DNA of 64,000 bases from Maricaulis sp048268525 (GTDB taxonomy: Bacteria > Pseudomonadota > Alphaproteobacteria > Caulobacterales > Maricaulaceae). Each line of letters begins with the position of its first letter. Positions within the stretch are counted from its first letter, which is position 1. The notes beneath the pieces were generated by a model. It ran no database searches. It was not told where the DNA came from and saw only the letters and a list, made by a program, of their open reading frames with translations. The translations under genes and the position numbers were made by a program. This document shows, piece by piece, positions 43,930-52,137 of this stretch. Location: positions 1 to 64,000 of the forward strand of contig NZ_JBLWVH010000005.1 in the NCBI RefSeq assembly GCF_048268525.1, in the 5' to 3' direction.

Positions 43930-45423
43930 CTACCCCAGCAACTTCTTCCGCAAAATCTCGTTCACGGCTTGCGGGTTGGCCTTGCCCTGCATGGCTTTCA
44001 TCACCTGGCCGACGAACCAGCCCATGGTCTTGGGCTTTTCTTTCACTTGGGCGGCCTGGTCGGGATTGTCGGCGATGAGCTGGTCGATGACGGCTTCGAT
44101 GGCGCCGGTGTCGGTGACCTGTTTGAGGCCCTTCTCGTCGACAATCTTGGCCGGGTCGCCGCCTTCACTCCACAGGATTTCGAACACGTCCTTGGCGATC
44201 TTGCCGGAGATGGTGTCGTCGGAGATGAGGGCGATCAGACCACCCAACTGCTCGGCCGAGACCGGGCTGTCGGTGATGTCGAGGCCTTCCTTGTTGAGGC
44301 GGCCATAGAGCTCGTTATTGACCCAGGAGGAGGCCAGCTTGGCGTCCCGGCCCTCGGCGACGATCTCATAGTAATCGGCACGATCCTTGTCGGCCGACAG
44401 GACGGCAGCGTCATAATCTGACAGGCCGAGCTCGGAGACGAGCCGGGCGCGCTTCTGGTCGGGCAATTCGGGCAGGCCGGCCTTGATCTCGTCGACAAAA
44501 GACTGCCGCAGCTCGAGCGGCAGCAGGTCGGGATCGGGGAAGTAGCGGTAATCATGCGCTTCTTCCTTGGAGCGCATGGAGCGAGTCACGCCGGTGCCGG
44601 CGTCGAACAGGCGGGTTTCCTGGTCGATCTTGCCGCCTTCCTCGATGATGTCGATCTGGCGCTTGGCCTCATACTCGATGGCCTGGCGGATGAAGCGCAG
44701 CGAGTTGACATTCTTGATCTCGCAGCGCGTGCCCAGATGCGAGAAATCACCGGTCTCGCGGAATTTCTCATACTGGCCGGGACGGCAGACCGACACATTC
44801 ACATCAGCGCGCAGCTGGCCCTTCTCCATATCGCCGCCGCAGGTGCCCAGATAGCGCACGATGGTGCGCAGCTTGGCGACATAGGCCGAGGCTTCCTCGG
44901 GCGAGCGGATATGCGGGCGCGAGACGATCTCCATCAGCGCCACGCCGGAGCGGTTGAGATCGACATAGGTCGAATTGGGATCAAGATCGTGGATCGACTT
45001 GCCGGCGTCCTGTTCCAGGTGCAGGCGTTCGATACCGACGGTAAAGCGCGAGCCGTCATCGCGTTCGCACTCGATCTCGCCCTCACCCACGATCGGGTAC
45101 TGGAACTGGCTGATCTGATAGCCCTGCGGCAGATCCGGGTAGAAGTAATTCTTGCGGTCAAAGCGGGACCAGAGATTGATCTGGGCATTGAGACCCAGAC
45201 CCGTGCGCACGGCCTGCTCGACCACGCGCTCATTGATCACCGGCAGCATGCCCGGCATGGCCGCATCGACCAAGGAGACCTGGGTGTTGGGCGCCGCGCC
45301 AAAGGCCGTCGCCGCGCCGGAGAAGAGCTTGGCGTTCGACACTACCTGGGCATGGATCTCCAGACCCATGACGACTTCCCAGTCACCGGTCGCGCCCGGC
45401 AGGATGTAGCTGTGATCACTCAT
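43930..45423 (-). CDS. gatB: Asp-tRNA(Asn)/Glu-tRNA(Gln) amidotransferase subunit B
   Basis: This 497-aa protein has the GatB N-terminal catalytic domain (GLEIHAQV, YFYPDLPQGYQISQ, the RSGVALMEIVSRPH segment), the central MRSKEEAHDYRYFPDPDL motif and the C-terminal YqeY-like tRNA-binding domain. It phosphorylates the misacylated tRNA and accepts ammonia from GatA. The ATG at 45423 is preceded by AGGAAG; it overlaps the upstream small gene by 8 nt. Confidence 0.97.
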   Translation of the reverse strand: MSDHSYILPGATGDWEVVMGLEIHAQVVSNAKLFSGAATAFGAAPNTQVSLVDAAMPGMLPVINERVVEQAVRTGLGLNAQINLWSRFDRKNYFYPDLPQGYQISQFQYPIVGEGEIECERDDGSRFTVGIERLHLEQDAGKSIHDLDPNSTYVDLNRSGVALMEIVSRPHIRSPEEASAYVAKLRTIVRYLGTCGGDMEKGQLRADVNVSVCRPGQYEKFRETGDFSHLGTRCEIKNVNSLRFIRQAIEYEAKRQIDIIEEGGKIDQETRLFDAGTGVTRSMRSKEEAHDYRYFPDPDLLPLELRQSFVDEIKAGLPELPDQKRARLVSELGLSDYDAAVLSADKDRADYYEIVAEGRDAKLASSWVNNELYGRLNKEGLDITDSPVSAEQLGGLIALISDDTISGKIAKDVFEILWSEGGDPAKIVDEKGLKQVTDTGAIEAVIDQLIADNPDQAAQVKEKPKTMGWFVGQVMKAMQGKANPQAVNEILRKKLLG

Positions 45424-45694
45424 CTCGATCTTCCTCGTCGTCATCCCAACCGGGACGCTCGTCTTCCGGCGTGTTCATCGCCGCAACCAGGACCCGCCCC
45501 GCCATGGCGACGGTCAGGCCGAAAAACAAAAAACCAATCCCCGGGGTCACCAGGATTACGGCCCACAGATTGCGCGGCTCCAGTTCAACAATGCCGCGAA
45601 ACACCACAACCGCCGCCAGCACGAAGAGTGCACCGAGCAGAAAGCTCGGTCGCGCCAGCTTCATGGCCGGATGGGCCGGTTCAGCCTTGGCCAT
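45416..45694 (-). CDS. Small two-TM membrane protein within the gat operon
   Basis: This 92-aa protein has two hydrophobic helices (about residues 18-35 and 42-68) and an acidic tail (EDERPGWDDDEEDRDE). GGAG lies 7 nt before the ATG at 45694; a GTG stands directly before it. It overlaps both neighbours (gatB by 8 nt, the 94-aa gene by 14 nt), so it is translated as part of the gatCA-x-y-gatB operon. The function is unknown. Confidence 0.65.
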   Translation of the reverse strand: MAKAEPAHPAMKLARPSFLLGALFVLAAVVVFRGIVELEPRNLWAVILVTPGIGFLFFGLTVAMAGRVLVAAMNTPEDERPGWDDDEEDRDE

Positions 45695-45965
45695 CACCGC
45701 GCTCCGTGAAGGTCAGGATCACGGCCCAGAGCGCCGCAAGCCCGAAACCGGTCAGCACCAGACCGAACGCCAGCTGAACGATGAAACCAAGGGCCGGGAA
45801 TTCACCGGCTCCAAAAGCGCCTCCCACCATCACACCGCCGGAATAGACCGTCGGCAGACCGAAGGCGAGGCCGAGCATGGCCAGCATGATCATGAAGCCG
45901 CGCTGTGGCTTTTTGGGGCCCTCCGGCGGCTGCGCGCCGGGCTGCGGTGTTTCAGGTGTGCTCAT
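45681..45965 (-). CDS. Small membrane protein within the gat operon
   Basis: This 94-aa protein has a Pro-rich start (STPETPQPGAQPPEGPKKPQRG) followed by two hydrophobic helices (about residues 25-45 and 55-82). Its ATG shares a base with the gatA stop (TGATG), so it is translationally coupled to gatA. The family is not recognised. Confidence 0.65.
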   Translation of the reverse strand: MSTPETPQPGAQPPEGPKKPQRGFMIMLAMLGLAFGLPTVYSGGVMVGGAFGAGEFPALGFIVQLAFGLVLTGFGLAALWAVILTFTERGDGQG

Positions 45966-47440
45966 CAGCTCCACCAATTTTCCGGCTTGGCGACAAAGCC
46001 CGCCGAATCCTCAATCGCCGCGCCGACCTTGAACATGGTCTCCTCGTCCAGCGCCGGGGTGATGATCTGCAACCCCAGCGGCAGGCCGTCCTTGTCGACA
46101 CCGGCCGGGACCGACATGGCCGGCAGGCCGGCCAGGTTGGCGGTGACGGTGAAGACGTCATTGAGATACATGGCAATCGGATCGTCCGACTTGGAACCCA
46201 GCTCGAAAGCCGCCGACGGCGCGGACGGCGTCAGTACGGCGTCGACCTTTTCGAACGCCTGTTCGAAGTCCTGAAGGATACGCGTGCGCACCTTCTGGGC
46301 GCGCAGGTAATATGCGTCGTAATAGCCGGCCGAGAGCACATAGGTGCCGATCATGATACGGCGCTGGACCTCATGGCCGAACCCGGCCCCGCGCGTGTTT
46401 TCATAGGTCGCGTTGAGATTTGTCCCCTCGACGCGATTGCCATAGCGCATGCCGTCATAGCGGGCGAGATTGGAGGAGGCTTCCGCCGGCGCGACGATAT
46501 AATAGGCCGGCAGGGCGTATTTGGTGTGCGGCAGGGAGATGTCGACGATCTCGCAGCCGGCCGCCTTGAGCCAGTCAATGCCCTTTTGCCAAGCCTCATC
46601 GATCTCGGCCGGCATGCCGTCGACCCGGTATTCCTTGGGAACGCCGATGCGCAAACCCTTCACCGACTGACCGACGGCGGCGACGAAGTCCGGGACCTCG
46701 TTCGGCAGCGAGGTCGAATCCTTGGGGTCGTGCCCGGACATGGCCTGCAGCATCAGCGCCGAATCCTTCACCGTCTTGGCGAAGGGACCCGGATGGTCGA
46801 GCGAGGAAGCAAAGGCCACCGCGCCCCAGCGCGAGGTCCGGCCATAAGTCGCCTTCACGCCGACCGTGCCGGTAAAGGCCGCCGGCTGGCGGATCGATCC
46901 GCCGGTATCGGTGCCGGTCGAGCCGAAACACAGATCAGCCGCCACGGCTGCAGCGGAACCACCGGACGAGCCGCCCGGTGTCAGCATTTCGCCGTTGGGG
47001 CCCTTCCAGGGATTATTGACCGGGCCGGTATTCGCCGTCTCGTTCGAAGAGCCCATGGCGAACTCGTCCATCGAGGTCTTGCACAGGAATACGCCGCCAT
47101 TTTCCCACAGCTTGGCGGTGACGGAGCTTTCATAGGTCGGCTTGAAGCCCTTGAGGATGTTCGAGGAGGCCGCCGTCTCGACGCCTTCGACTGCGAACAA
47201 ATCCTTGATCGCCAGCGGAGCGCCCTCGATGAGACCACCCTCGCCCTTGGCGAGTTTCTCATCGGAGGCCTTGGCCATCCCCAGCGTCTTGTCAGCGTCA
47301 AAGGCCGTGAAGGCGTTCAGCTTGGGCTGCGCGGCCTCGCACAGGGCCAGGCCCTCGGTCGCCAGTTCAACCGCAGAGACCTCACGCGCCTTCAGCTTGG
47401 CGGTGATGTCGGACAGGGTGAGTTTGAAAAGCTCGCTCAT
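45965..47440 (-). CDS. gatA: Asp-tRNA(Asn)/Glu-tRNA(Gln) amidotransferase subunit A
   Basis: This 491-aa amidase-signature enzyme has the catalytic Lys in PLAIKDLF and the Ser-cisSer region in TPGGSSGGSAAAVAAD and GTDTGGSIRQPA. It hydrolyses glutamine and channels ammonia to GatB. It follows gatC by 3 nt. The order gatC-gatA-(two small genes)-gatB suggests this bacterium makes Gln-tRNA, and perhaps Asn-tRNA, indirectly. Confidence 0.97.
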   Translation of the reverse strand: MSELFKLTLSDITAKLKAREVSAVELATEGLALCEAAQPKLNAFTAFDADKTLGMAKASDEKLAKGEGGLIEGAPLAIKDLFAVEGVETAASSNILKGFKPTYESSVTAKLWENGGVFLCKTSMDEFAMGSSNETANTGPVNNPWKGPNGEMLTPGGSSGGSAAAVAADLCFGSTGTDTGGSIRQPAAFTGTVGVKATYGRTSRWGAVAFASSLDHPGPFAKTVKDSALMLQAMSGHDPKDSTSLPNEVPDFVAAVGQSVKGLRIGVPKEYRVDGMPAEIDEAWQKGIDWLKAAGCEIVDISLPHTKYALPAYYIVAPAEASSNLARYDGMRYGNRVEGTNLNATYENTRGAGFGHEVQRRIMIGTYVLSAGYYDAYYLRAQKVRTRILQDFEQAFEKVDAVLTPSAPSAAFELGSKSDDPIAMYLNDVFTVTANLAGLPAMSVPAGVDKDGLPLGLQIITPALDEETMFKVGAAIEDSAGFVAKPENWWS

Positions 47441-47443
47441 GAC

Positions 47444-47731
47444 CTACTCCACCGATTTCGGGACGACGAAGAAGCCTTCGTCGGACTTGGGCGCGTTGGC
47501 CAGGACCTTGTCGCGGCAATTGCCGTCGGTGACTTCGTCGGCGCGTTGCGGCAGCGGGAATTTCACCGGGGTGGTCATCGGCTCGACGCCCTCCACATCC
47601 ACTTCATTGAGCTGTTCGATCCAGCTCAGAATGCCATTGAGCTCGCCGACCAGCGTATCAACGCGGTCGGTCGGTTCGGCGATACGGGCGAGGCGCGCGA
47701 TGCGGCGCACATCATCAGCGGTGACGGACAT
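47444..47731 (-). CDS. gatC: Asp-tRNA(Asn)/Glu-tRNA(Gln) amidotransferase subunit C
   Basis: This 95-aa belt-like subunit wraps around GatA and stabilises the complex. The typical N-terminus VTADDVRRIARLARI is followed by LNGILSWIEQLNEVD and a C-terminal LANAPKSDEGFFVVPKSVE that ends as in most GatC proteins. It is the first gene of the gat operon and divergent from ruvX (100 nt). Confidence 0.95.
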   Translation of the reverse strand: MSVTADDVRRIARLARIAEPTDRVDTLVGELNGILSWIEQLNEVDVEGVEPMTTPVKFPLPQRADEVTDGNCRDKVLANAPKSDEGFFVVPKSVE

Positions 47732-47831
47732 GGAATTTCACTCCGGATAGTCGACGCCGCTTGAGTAGCAATCGCCTTTCGCAGGTGCAAGAAAGCTTGA
47801 CGGTGGCGCGTGCAAAGCGCATCCCGCCATC

Positions 47832-48287
47832 ATGCCGATTGTGACCCTGGAAGACCTGCCCGATGGCCCCCTGATCGCTCTTGATCCGGGGAGCAAGACC
47901 ATCGGGGTGGCCGCCTGCGGTGCCTCGCGTGGTCTCTCGACACCGGTGGAAACCATCAAGCGGACCAAGTTCACACTCGATGCCGAACGGGTTTTCGCCC
48001 TACTTGACGAGCGCCAGGCCGTCGCCATCGTGATGGGCCTACCGGTCAATATGGACGGGTCGGAAGGCCCGCGCGTGCAGTCGGTGCGCGCCATGGCCCG
48101 CAATCTGATGCGGCTGCGCGATCTGCCGATCGTCTTCCAGGATGAACGCCTCTCGACCTTCGAGGCCGAGGAAAAGCTGATCGCCGTCGGTGTCCGCCGA
48201 GACAAGCGCAAGGACATTATCGACGCGCATGCCGCCGCCAATATATTGCAAAGCGCCCTCGACCGGCTGGAGATGCTGCGCCCATGA
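47832..48287 (+). CDS. ruvX: RuvX/YqgF-type Holliday-junction resolvase-like nuclease
   Basis: This 151-aa RNase H-fold protein has LIALDPGSKTIGVA (first Asp), MGLPVNMDGSEGPR, QDERLST and the C-terminal DAHAAANILQ (last Asp). The family is implicated in pre-16S rRNA 5' processing or Holliday-junction resolution. It overlaps the transporter gene by 4 nt. Confidence 0.95.
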   Translation: MPIVTLEDLPDGPLIALDPGSKTIGVAACGASRGLSTPVETIKRTKFTLDAERVFALLDERQAVAIVMGLPVNMDGSEGPRVQSVRAMARNLMRLRDLPIVFQDERLSTFEAEEKLIAVGVRRDKRKDIIDAHAAANILQSALDRLEMLRP

Positions 48288-49198
48288 CCCCCATCATCAC
48301 CGCCCTCGTCCCCGTCTTCGGCGTGATCTTTCTCGGATGGGTATTGCGACGCTCCAACCTGTTGCCGGAAACGAGCTGGGGGCCGATTTCGCGGCTGGCC
48401 TATCTCGGACTGTCCCCGGCCCTCCTGTTTTCCTCGATCGCCTTTGCCGACCTGTCCGAGATAGAGCTCGGCGGTTTCATCGCCGCGGCGATGCTGGGGT
48501 TTGTCGCCATGGCGGCGCTGACGCTGGCATTGAAGCCGGTGCTGCGCGTTCCCGACCCGACCTTCACCTCGCTGTTCCAGGCGACCAGTCGCTGGAATGG
48601 CCTGCTGATCCTCGCCATCGCTATCGCCCTGTTCGGGGCCGAGGGCGAGGTTCTGGTGGCCCTGGTGATGGTCGCCTCGATCCCGCTGGTGAATATGGAA
48701 TGCGTCGCCGTCCTGTCGGTCTGGGGCACTGGCGCGGCACCGCAGTGGCGCTCCATCGTCTACCGCATTCTGACCAATCCGCTGATCCTCGGCTCGGCTG
48801 CCGGCGGTGTGGTCAACCTGGCCAACATTCCGATACCGACAATCCTGGCCGACACCATCGCGCTGACCGGACAGGCGGCCCTGCCTTTGATCCTGCTGGC
48901 AGTTGGCGCCGGGCTGAACTTCACCGCCATGCGGGCCCGGCCACGCCTGCTCGGCCTGTCGGTTTTCGTCAAGCTGATGATCGGACCGCTGGTCTTCTAC
49001 GGCATCGGCCGCGCCTTCGGCATTGACGGCATCCCCCTGACCGTCCTTCTGCTCACCGGTGCCTCGCCCGGCGCAGCGTCGGCCTATGTGCTGGCCCAGC
49101 AATTGGGCGGTGACGCGCCCTATTCCGCCGGCGACATCACGGCAAGCGCGCTGTTCTGCTTCGTGACCATCCCGTTCTGGCTGTGGTTGCTGGGCTAG
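48284..49198 (+). CDS. AEC-family (auxin efflux carrier-like) transporter
   Basis: This 304-aa membrane protein has about ten TM helices, starting PIITALVPVFGVIFLGWVLRR, as in the AEC/membrane-transport family. The conserved ILLAVGAGLNF lies in the C-terminal half and PGAASAYVLAQQLGGD near the end. Substrates in bacteria include malonate and other carboxylates, but none is evident here. The ATG lies inside the end of ruvX (ATGA). A short relic of a second AEC gene lies 630 nt downstream. Confidence 0.88.
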   Translation: MTPIITALVPVFGVIFLGWVLRRSNLLPETSWGPISRLAYLGLSPALLFSSIAFADLSEIELGGFIAAAMLGFVAMAALTLALKPVLRVPDPTFTSLFQATSRWNGLLILAIAIALFGAEGEVLVALVMVASIPLVNMECVAVLSVWGTGAAPQWRSIVYRILTNPLILGSAAGGVVNLANIPIPTILADTIALTGQAALPLILLAVGAGLNFTAMRARPRLLGLSVFVKLMIGPLVFYGIGRAFGIDGIPLTVLLLTGASPGAASAYVLAQQLGGDAPYSAGDITASALFCFVTIPFWLWLLG

Positions 49199-49315
49199 GC
49201 AGGCACTTCGCCAGGCGACCGGATCGACGCCGCTTGCCGGTCTCGCCCGATCGAATTACGAATAAGGACCAGGCTGGCCCCGGCGAGCCGTATCTTGTCG
49301 TCCGGGGGGACTATC

Positions 49316-49822
49316 ATGGCTTACAAGGGCGCACGCTCTCGCCGCTCGTTTCTGTTGCAGGTGACCGGTACCGCTTTGGCGGCGGGTGCCGGCGCACTGG
49401 TCTGCGGTGGCGCGACCGCACAAACCTATACCGGCGTATCGGACTCGGATGGCGGGGTCTATGCGGACCGGGCCGGGTATGGACGCAGCGGCGGCGCGCG
49501 CGCAGGCAGCTCCGGCTTGACCGATAGTGACAGCGGCAGCGCTGCAGATCCGGCCGGGAATGGCCGTGGATCAGGCGGCACCGGCGCACAGGGCTTTTCC
49601 GACCAGGACAGTGGTGCAACGGCAGATCCGGCAGGACGTGGCCGGGGCGCGAGCGCCGGCACGGGCGCATCCGGCTATACCGACACCGACAGCGGGGCAA
49701 CGGCAGACCCGGCCGGTCGAGGACGCGGACCGGCAGCCCAGCGCCCGACTCAGCCGGACGGCCCGGTCAAAGCCGAACTCCCGGATCCAACCCTGAACCG
49801 GACCAGGCGGCCCCCCAACTAA
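49316..49822 (+). CDS. Tat-signal protein with four tandem Asp/Gly-rich repeats
   Basis: This 168-aa protein has a twin-arginine signal (SRRSFLLQ, residues 8-15; cleavage near ATA|QT at residues 33-36). The mature part is four repeats of 26-27 residues beginning at residues 40, 67, 93 and 120, with consensus G-[VLFY]-[ST]-D-x-D-[SG]-G-x-x-A-D-P-A-G-x-G-R-G, then a Pro-rich tail. The regular D-x-D-S-G motif could bind Ca2+ or other cations. GGGGGG precedes the ATG. The function is unknown. Confidence 0.75.
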   Translation: MAYKGARSRRSFLLQVTGTALAAGAGALVCGGATAQTYTGVSDSDGGVYADRAGYGRSGGARAGSSGLTDSDSGSAADPAGNGRGSGGTGAQGFSDQDSGATADPAGRGRGASAGTGASGYTDTDSGATADPAGRGRGPAAQRPTQPDGPVKAELPDPTLNRTRRPPN

Positions 49823-49827
49823 GCCGC

Positions 49828-49866
49828 CTGCTAGCCGTCGGCGCCGGACTCAACTTCACCGCCATC
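49828..49866 (+). pseudogene. Relic of an AEC-transporter gene
   Basis: This 39-nt stretch reads LLAVGAGLNFTAI in one frame. It matches 48893-48931 inside the AEC gene (LLAVGAGLNFTAM) at 33 of 39 bases; five of the six differences are synonymous, as expected for an old paralogue fragment rather than a recent copy. It starts 5 nt after the repeat-protein stop. I see no further AEC similarity on either side. The rest of 49867-50053 shows no gene. Confidence 0.6.
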
Positions 49867-50053
49867 CTCGGCATCACTCGGTGCTGTCAGGCTAATCCGG
49901 ATTGGCCGTCGTTGCGGGGGTAGCGCCGGTGCATCGACCGCGCGCTGGCGCAAACCTGTCCTTTGATGTCATGCCGGGACCAAGCCTCAGTCGGCTGGCC
50001 GTCAAGACAATATTGACGGGTCAGGCGCGAATGCGGGCGACGCCCCCGCCTCC

Positions 50054-50677
50054 CTATCGATCCAGCGCGCCCTTGCCAGCCAATATCTTGTCCCGAAATT
50101 TGGCAATACGGGCGATACGCGTTTCCGGCTTCTTCGCCGCGTTGAGATTGAAGGCATAGCTCTTCTGGCGACCGGGCGTGAGGGCGTGGAAGGCCTCACC
50201 AAGCTCGGGGTCAGCCTCCAGCGCCTCGACCAACTCTTCCGGCCATTCCACCTCGCGAGGCTCGACGACCGGCTTGATGCCCGCCTCGGCATAGCCGATG
50301 GCCTCGGCCAGATAGGCCCGGATGACCGGTTCCAGCGTGGCGACCCGTCCCGTGTCGGTGAACCCTATCATGTCGGGATGGCGCGTATTGGGGCCTTGGC
50401 GTTCGAGCACTTGTTCCGGATCGGTCATCAGCGCCGGATTAAAGAACCAGATGAGGAACTTGCCCCGGAAGGCGCCCAGGCCGGCAATATTGCGGCTGCC
50501 ATGCATGTAACAGGGATGCCCCCATTTCACGGTCTCGGTCAGGCCCATATCGCGACAGATACGGCGCAGCTGCACCAGCCCATCCTTCCACGGCTGGATC
50601 GAGCAATCCGGCATCGCAAAGCGGGCGCACCGACCACAGCCCTTGGTGAAATAATCCTCGATATCGGTGATCATCAT
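50054..50677 (-). CDS. YdeI/OmdA-type DUF1801 protein
   Basis: This 207-aa protein has an N-terminal DUF1801 domain (LRRICRDMGLTETVKWGHPCYMHG and FLIWFFNPALM) followed by the YdeI/OmdA C-terminal motif (ALEADPELGEAFHALTPGRQKSYAFNLNAAKKPETRIARIAKF compressed to its key residues PGRQKSY). The family is linked to bacteriocin or antimicrobial-peptide protection in E. coli; the mechanism is unknown. Two Cys pairs (CGRC near residue 14) are noteworthy. The next minus-strand gene lies 11 nt upstream. Confidence 0.85.
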   Translation of the reverse strand: MMITDIEDYFTKGCGRCARFAMPDCSIQPWKDGLVQLRRICRDMGLTETVKWGHPCYMHGSRNIAGLGAFRGKFLIWFFNPALMTDPEQVLERQGPNTRHPDMIGFTDTGRVATLEPVIRAYLAEAIGYAEAGIKPVVEPREVEWPEELVEALEADPELGEAFHALTPGRQKSYAFNLNAAKKPETRIARIAKFRDKILAGKGALDR

Positions 50678-50688
50678 CCGCGCCCCCC

Positions 50689-51654
50689 CTATCCATCGAG
50701 ACAGACCCGCTCGCCCTCGTCAGCCAGGTTGAAACCGGCCTCGATCACCACATCCCGCTCCGGCGCATCGGGATAGCGCACCGGATTGGTGTGATTGAAA
50801 TGGATAAAGCGGACCTTGGCCCGCTCGCTGGCGGGCAGATCGGCGAAACGTTCCATGGAATGAGTGATGAAGGGATGCGGGAAGCCGGACATGTCACGGC
50901 CGGGGATCTCGCCATTGGCGAAGAAGGTGGCATCAAGATAGGCGACATCGACACTGGCGATGACGTCCTCGATGCGCATGGCGGTGCCGTCCTCCCAAGC
51001 CTCCCATTCCTCCCAGCTGTCGATGTCGGGCAGGAAAAAGGCGCTCCGGCCCGGCGTGTCGATGCGATAGCCGACAACCTCGGTGAATTCCTGCCGGTGC
51101 GGAACGGCGATCGGTGTCACAGACAGGCGTCCAGCCTCGACCGCAACACCATCGCGCATGGGTTGAAGCGCAATATTCCCATAGCGGACCAGCTGGCTCC
51201 AGGGCCCGTTGCTCGTCAGATAGTCGGCCATTCGCGGCATGGCGAAGACCGGCACGCCTTGTGCCCCCATGCTCTCATGCCCGAGGAACATCAGTCCGGT
51301 GTAATGGCCCATATGGCCATGGGTGAGGAAGATACCGTCCAGCCCGGGACGCCGCCCGGTCGGCGCAATCTGGTCGAGGCGGTAGAGCTGTTCGCGAATG
51401 TCCGGCGTTGCCTCGAACAGGTAGCGCTCGTCCAGCTGATGATCGACCACCGCGATCGATGTCGCCAACCGTCGCAGGGACGGATCGGTCCAGGCAGGGT
51501 CCATGCTGTTGCCCAGCTGCGGTGCACCGCCATCCTGGCCGACACCGAGGACAATGAGTTCGAGCGTGCAGGCTTCGGTTTCAGAAACGGATTGGGCAGC
51601 GGCTGGGGCCGCGGCGAGAATCAGGGCGCCGAGCGCCAAGCTGCATGTTTTCAT
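50689..51654 (-). CDS. PqqB-like metallo-beta-lactamase-fold hydrolase with signal peptide
   Basis: This 321-aa protein has a signal peptide (residues 1-21, AAA|QS), the PqqB-like start LELIVLGVGQDGGAPQ, the metal motif THGHMGHYTG (H-x-H-x-G-H) and later HxxEF, FLPDID and HFNHTNP with further His/Asp ligands. PqqB-type proteins are oxygenases in PQQ synthesis, but no pqq genes are nearby and this one is exported, so PQQ synthesis is unlikely. Exported MBL hydrolases of this type are uncharacterised. Confidence 0.78.
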   Translation of the reverse strand: MKTCSLALGALILAAAPAAAQSVSETEACTLELIVLGVGQDGGAPQLGNSMDPAWTDPSLRRLATSIAVVDHQLDERYLFEATPDIREQLYRLDQIAPTGRRPGLDGIFLTHGHMGHYTGLMFLGHESMGAQGVPVFAMPRMADYLTSNGPWSQLVRYGNIALQPMRDGVAVEAGRLSVTPIAVPHRQEFTEVVGYRIDTPGRSAFFLPDIDSWEEWEAWEDGTAMRIEDVIASVDVAYLDATFFANGEIPGRDMSGFPHPFITHSMERFADLPASERAKVRFIHFNHTNPVRYPDAPERDVVIEAGFNLADEGERVCLDG

Positions 51655-51693
51655 GACCAAACGAAACGAGAGCTGGGCGCACACGTCAAGCAT

Positions 51694-52137
51694 TCATCGT
51701 TTCAATAACTTCAGATCGGGCAAGGACCACAGCGACGTGTTTCCGTCAAAATCCTCATACCTCAAGCCTTCAGGCGTTACCGACCAATTATTTGGAATGT
51801 CACCCGGCATCGCCGACGCCAATTCGGCACCCTCATAGGAGAATGTACGTAACCCCAACTCCTCGACGACCAGGATGCTCCCATTGGCACTCGCCGCGCC
51901 CCAAATGGGAAAATCACCATGGACCACCCAAATGGCTTCGCTGGTGGCGAGTACCACTCGCCTTCCAAACACAAGCGCCTCAAACTTTGCGTCCGAGATG
52001 ATCTGGGGGTTCCCACTACTCGCGAGATCGCGGGTAGACCACGTCTCCTGAATCTCTCCCAGACACACCAACGCCACGTCCTGATAGAGCTCGAACGAGA
52101 AACCGAAGCGCTTGGAGCAGAACCTCAACCCGGCCAT
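51694..52137 (-). CDS. Hypothetical protein, lower GC
   Basis: This 147-aa soluble protein of unrecognised family is predicted to be rich in beta strands (ALVCLGEI, VVLATSEAIWVVHG, SILVVEELGLRTFSYEG, SLWSLPDLKLLKR), perhaps a partial propeller. It has no signal peptide. The sequence is more AT-rich than its neighbours. The ATG at 52137 overlaps the stop of the acetyltransferase (TGATG), so the two are co-translated; the longer open frame upstream is the shadow of that gene. Confidence 0.55.
   Translation of the reverse strand: MAGLRFCSKRFGFSFELYQDVALVCLGEIQETWSTRDLASSGNPQIISDAKFEALVFGRRVVLATSEAIWVVHGDFPIWGAASANGSILVVEELGLRTFSYEGAELASAMPGDIPNNWSVTPEGLRYEDFDGNTSLWSLPDLKLLKR

Noticed and set aside
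45905..47764. 619-codon plus-strand open frame over gatA/gatC
   Set aside because: gatA and gatC on the other strand are unmistakable; the plus-strand translation has no family features.
47738..49102. 454-codon minus-strand open frame over ruvX and the AEC transporter
   Set aside because: Both plus-strand genes have clear family motifs and overlap by ATGA; the antisense product is low-complexity.
49902..50159. 85-codon ORF between the Tat-repeat gene and the ydeI-like gene
   Set aside because: No ribosome-binding site, no recognisable domain, and it overlaps the end of the ydeI-like gene in antisense.
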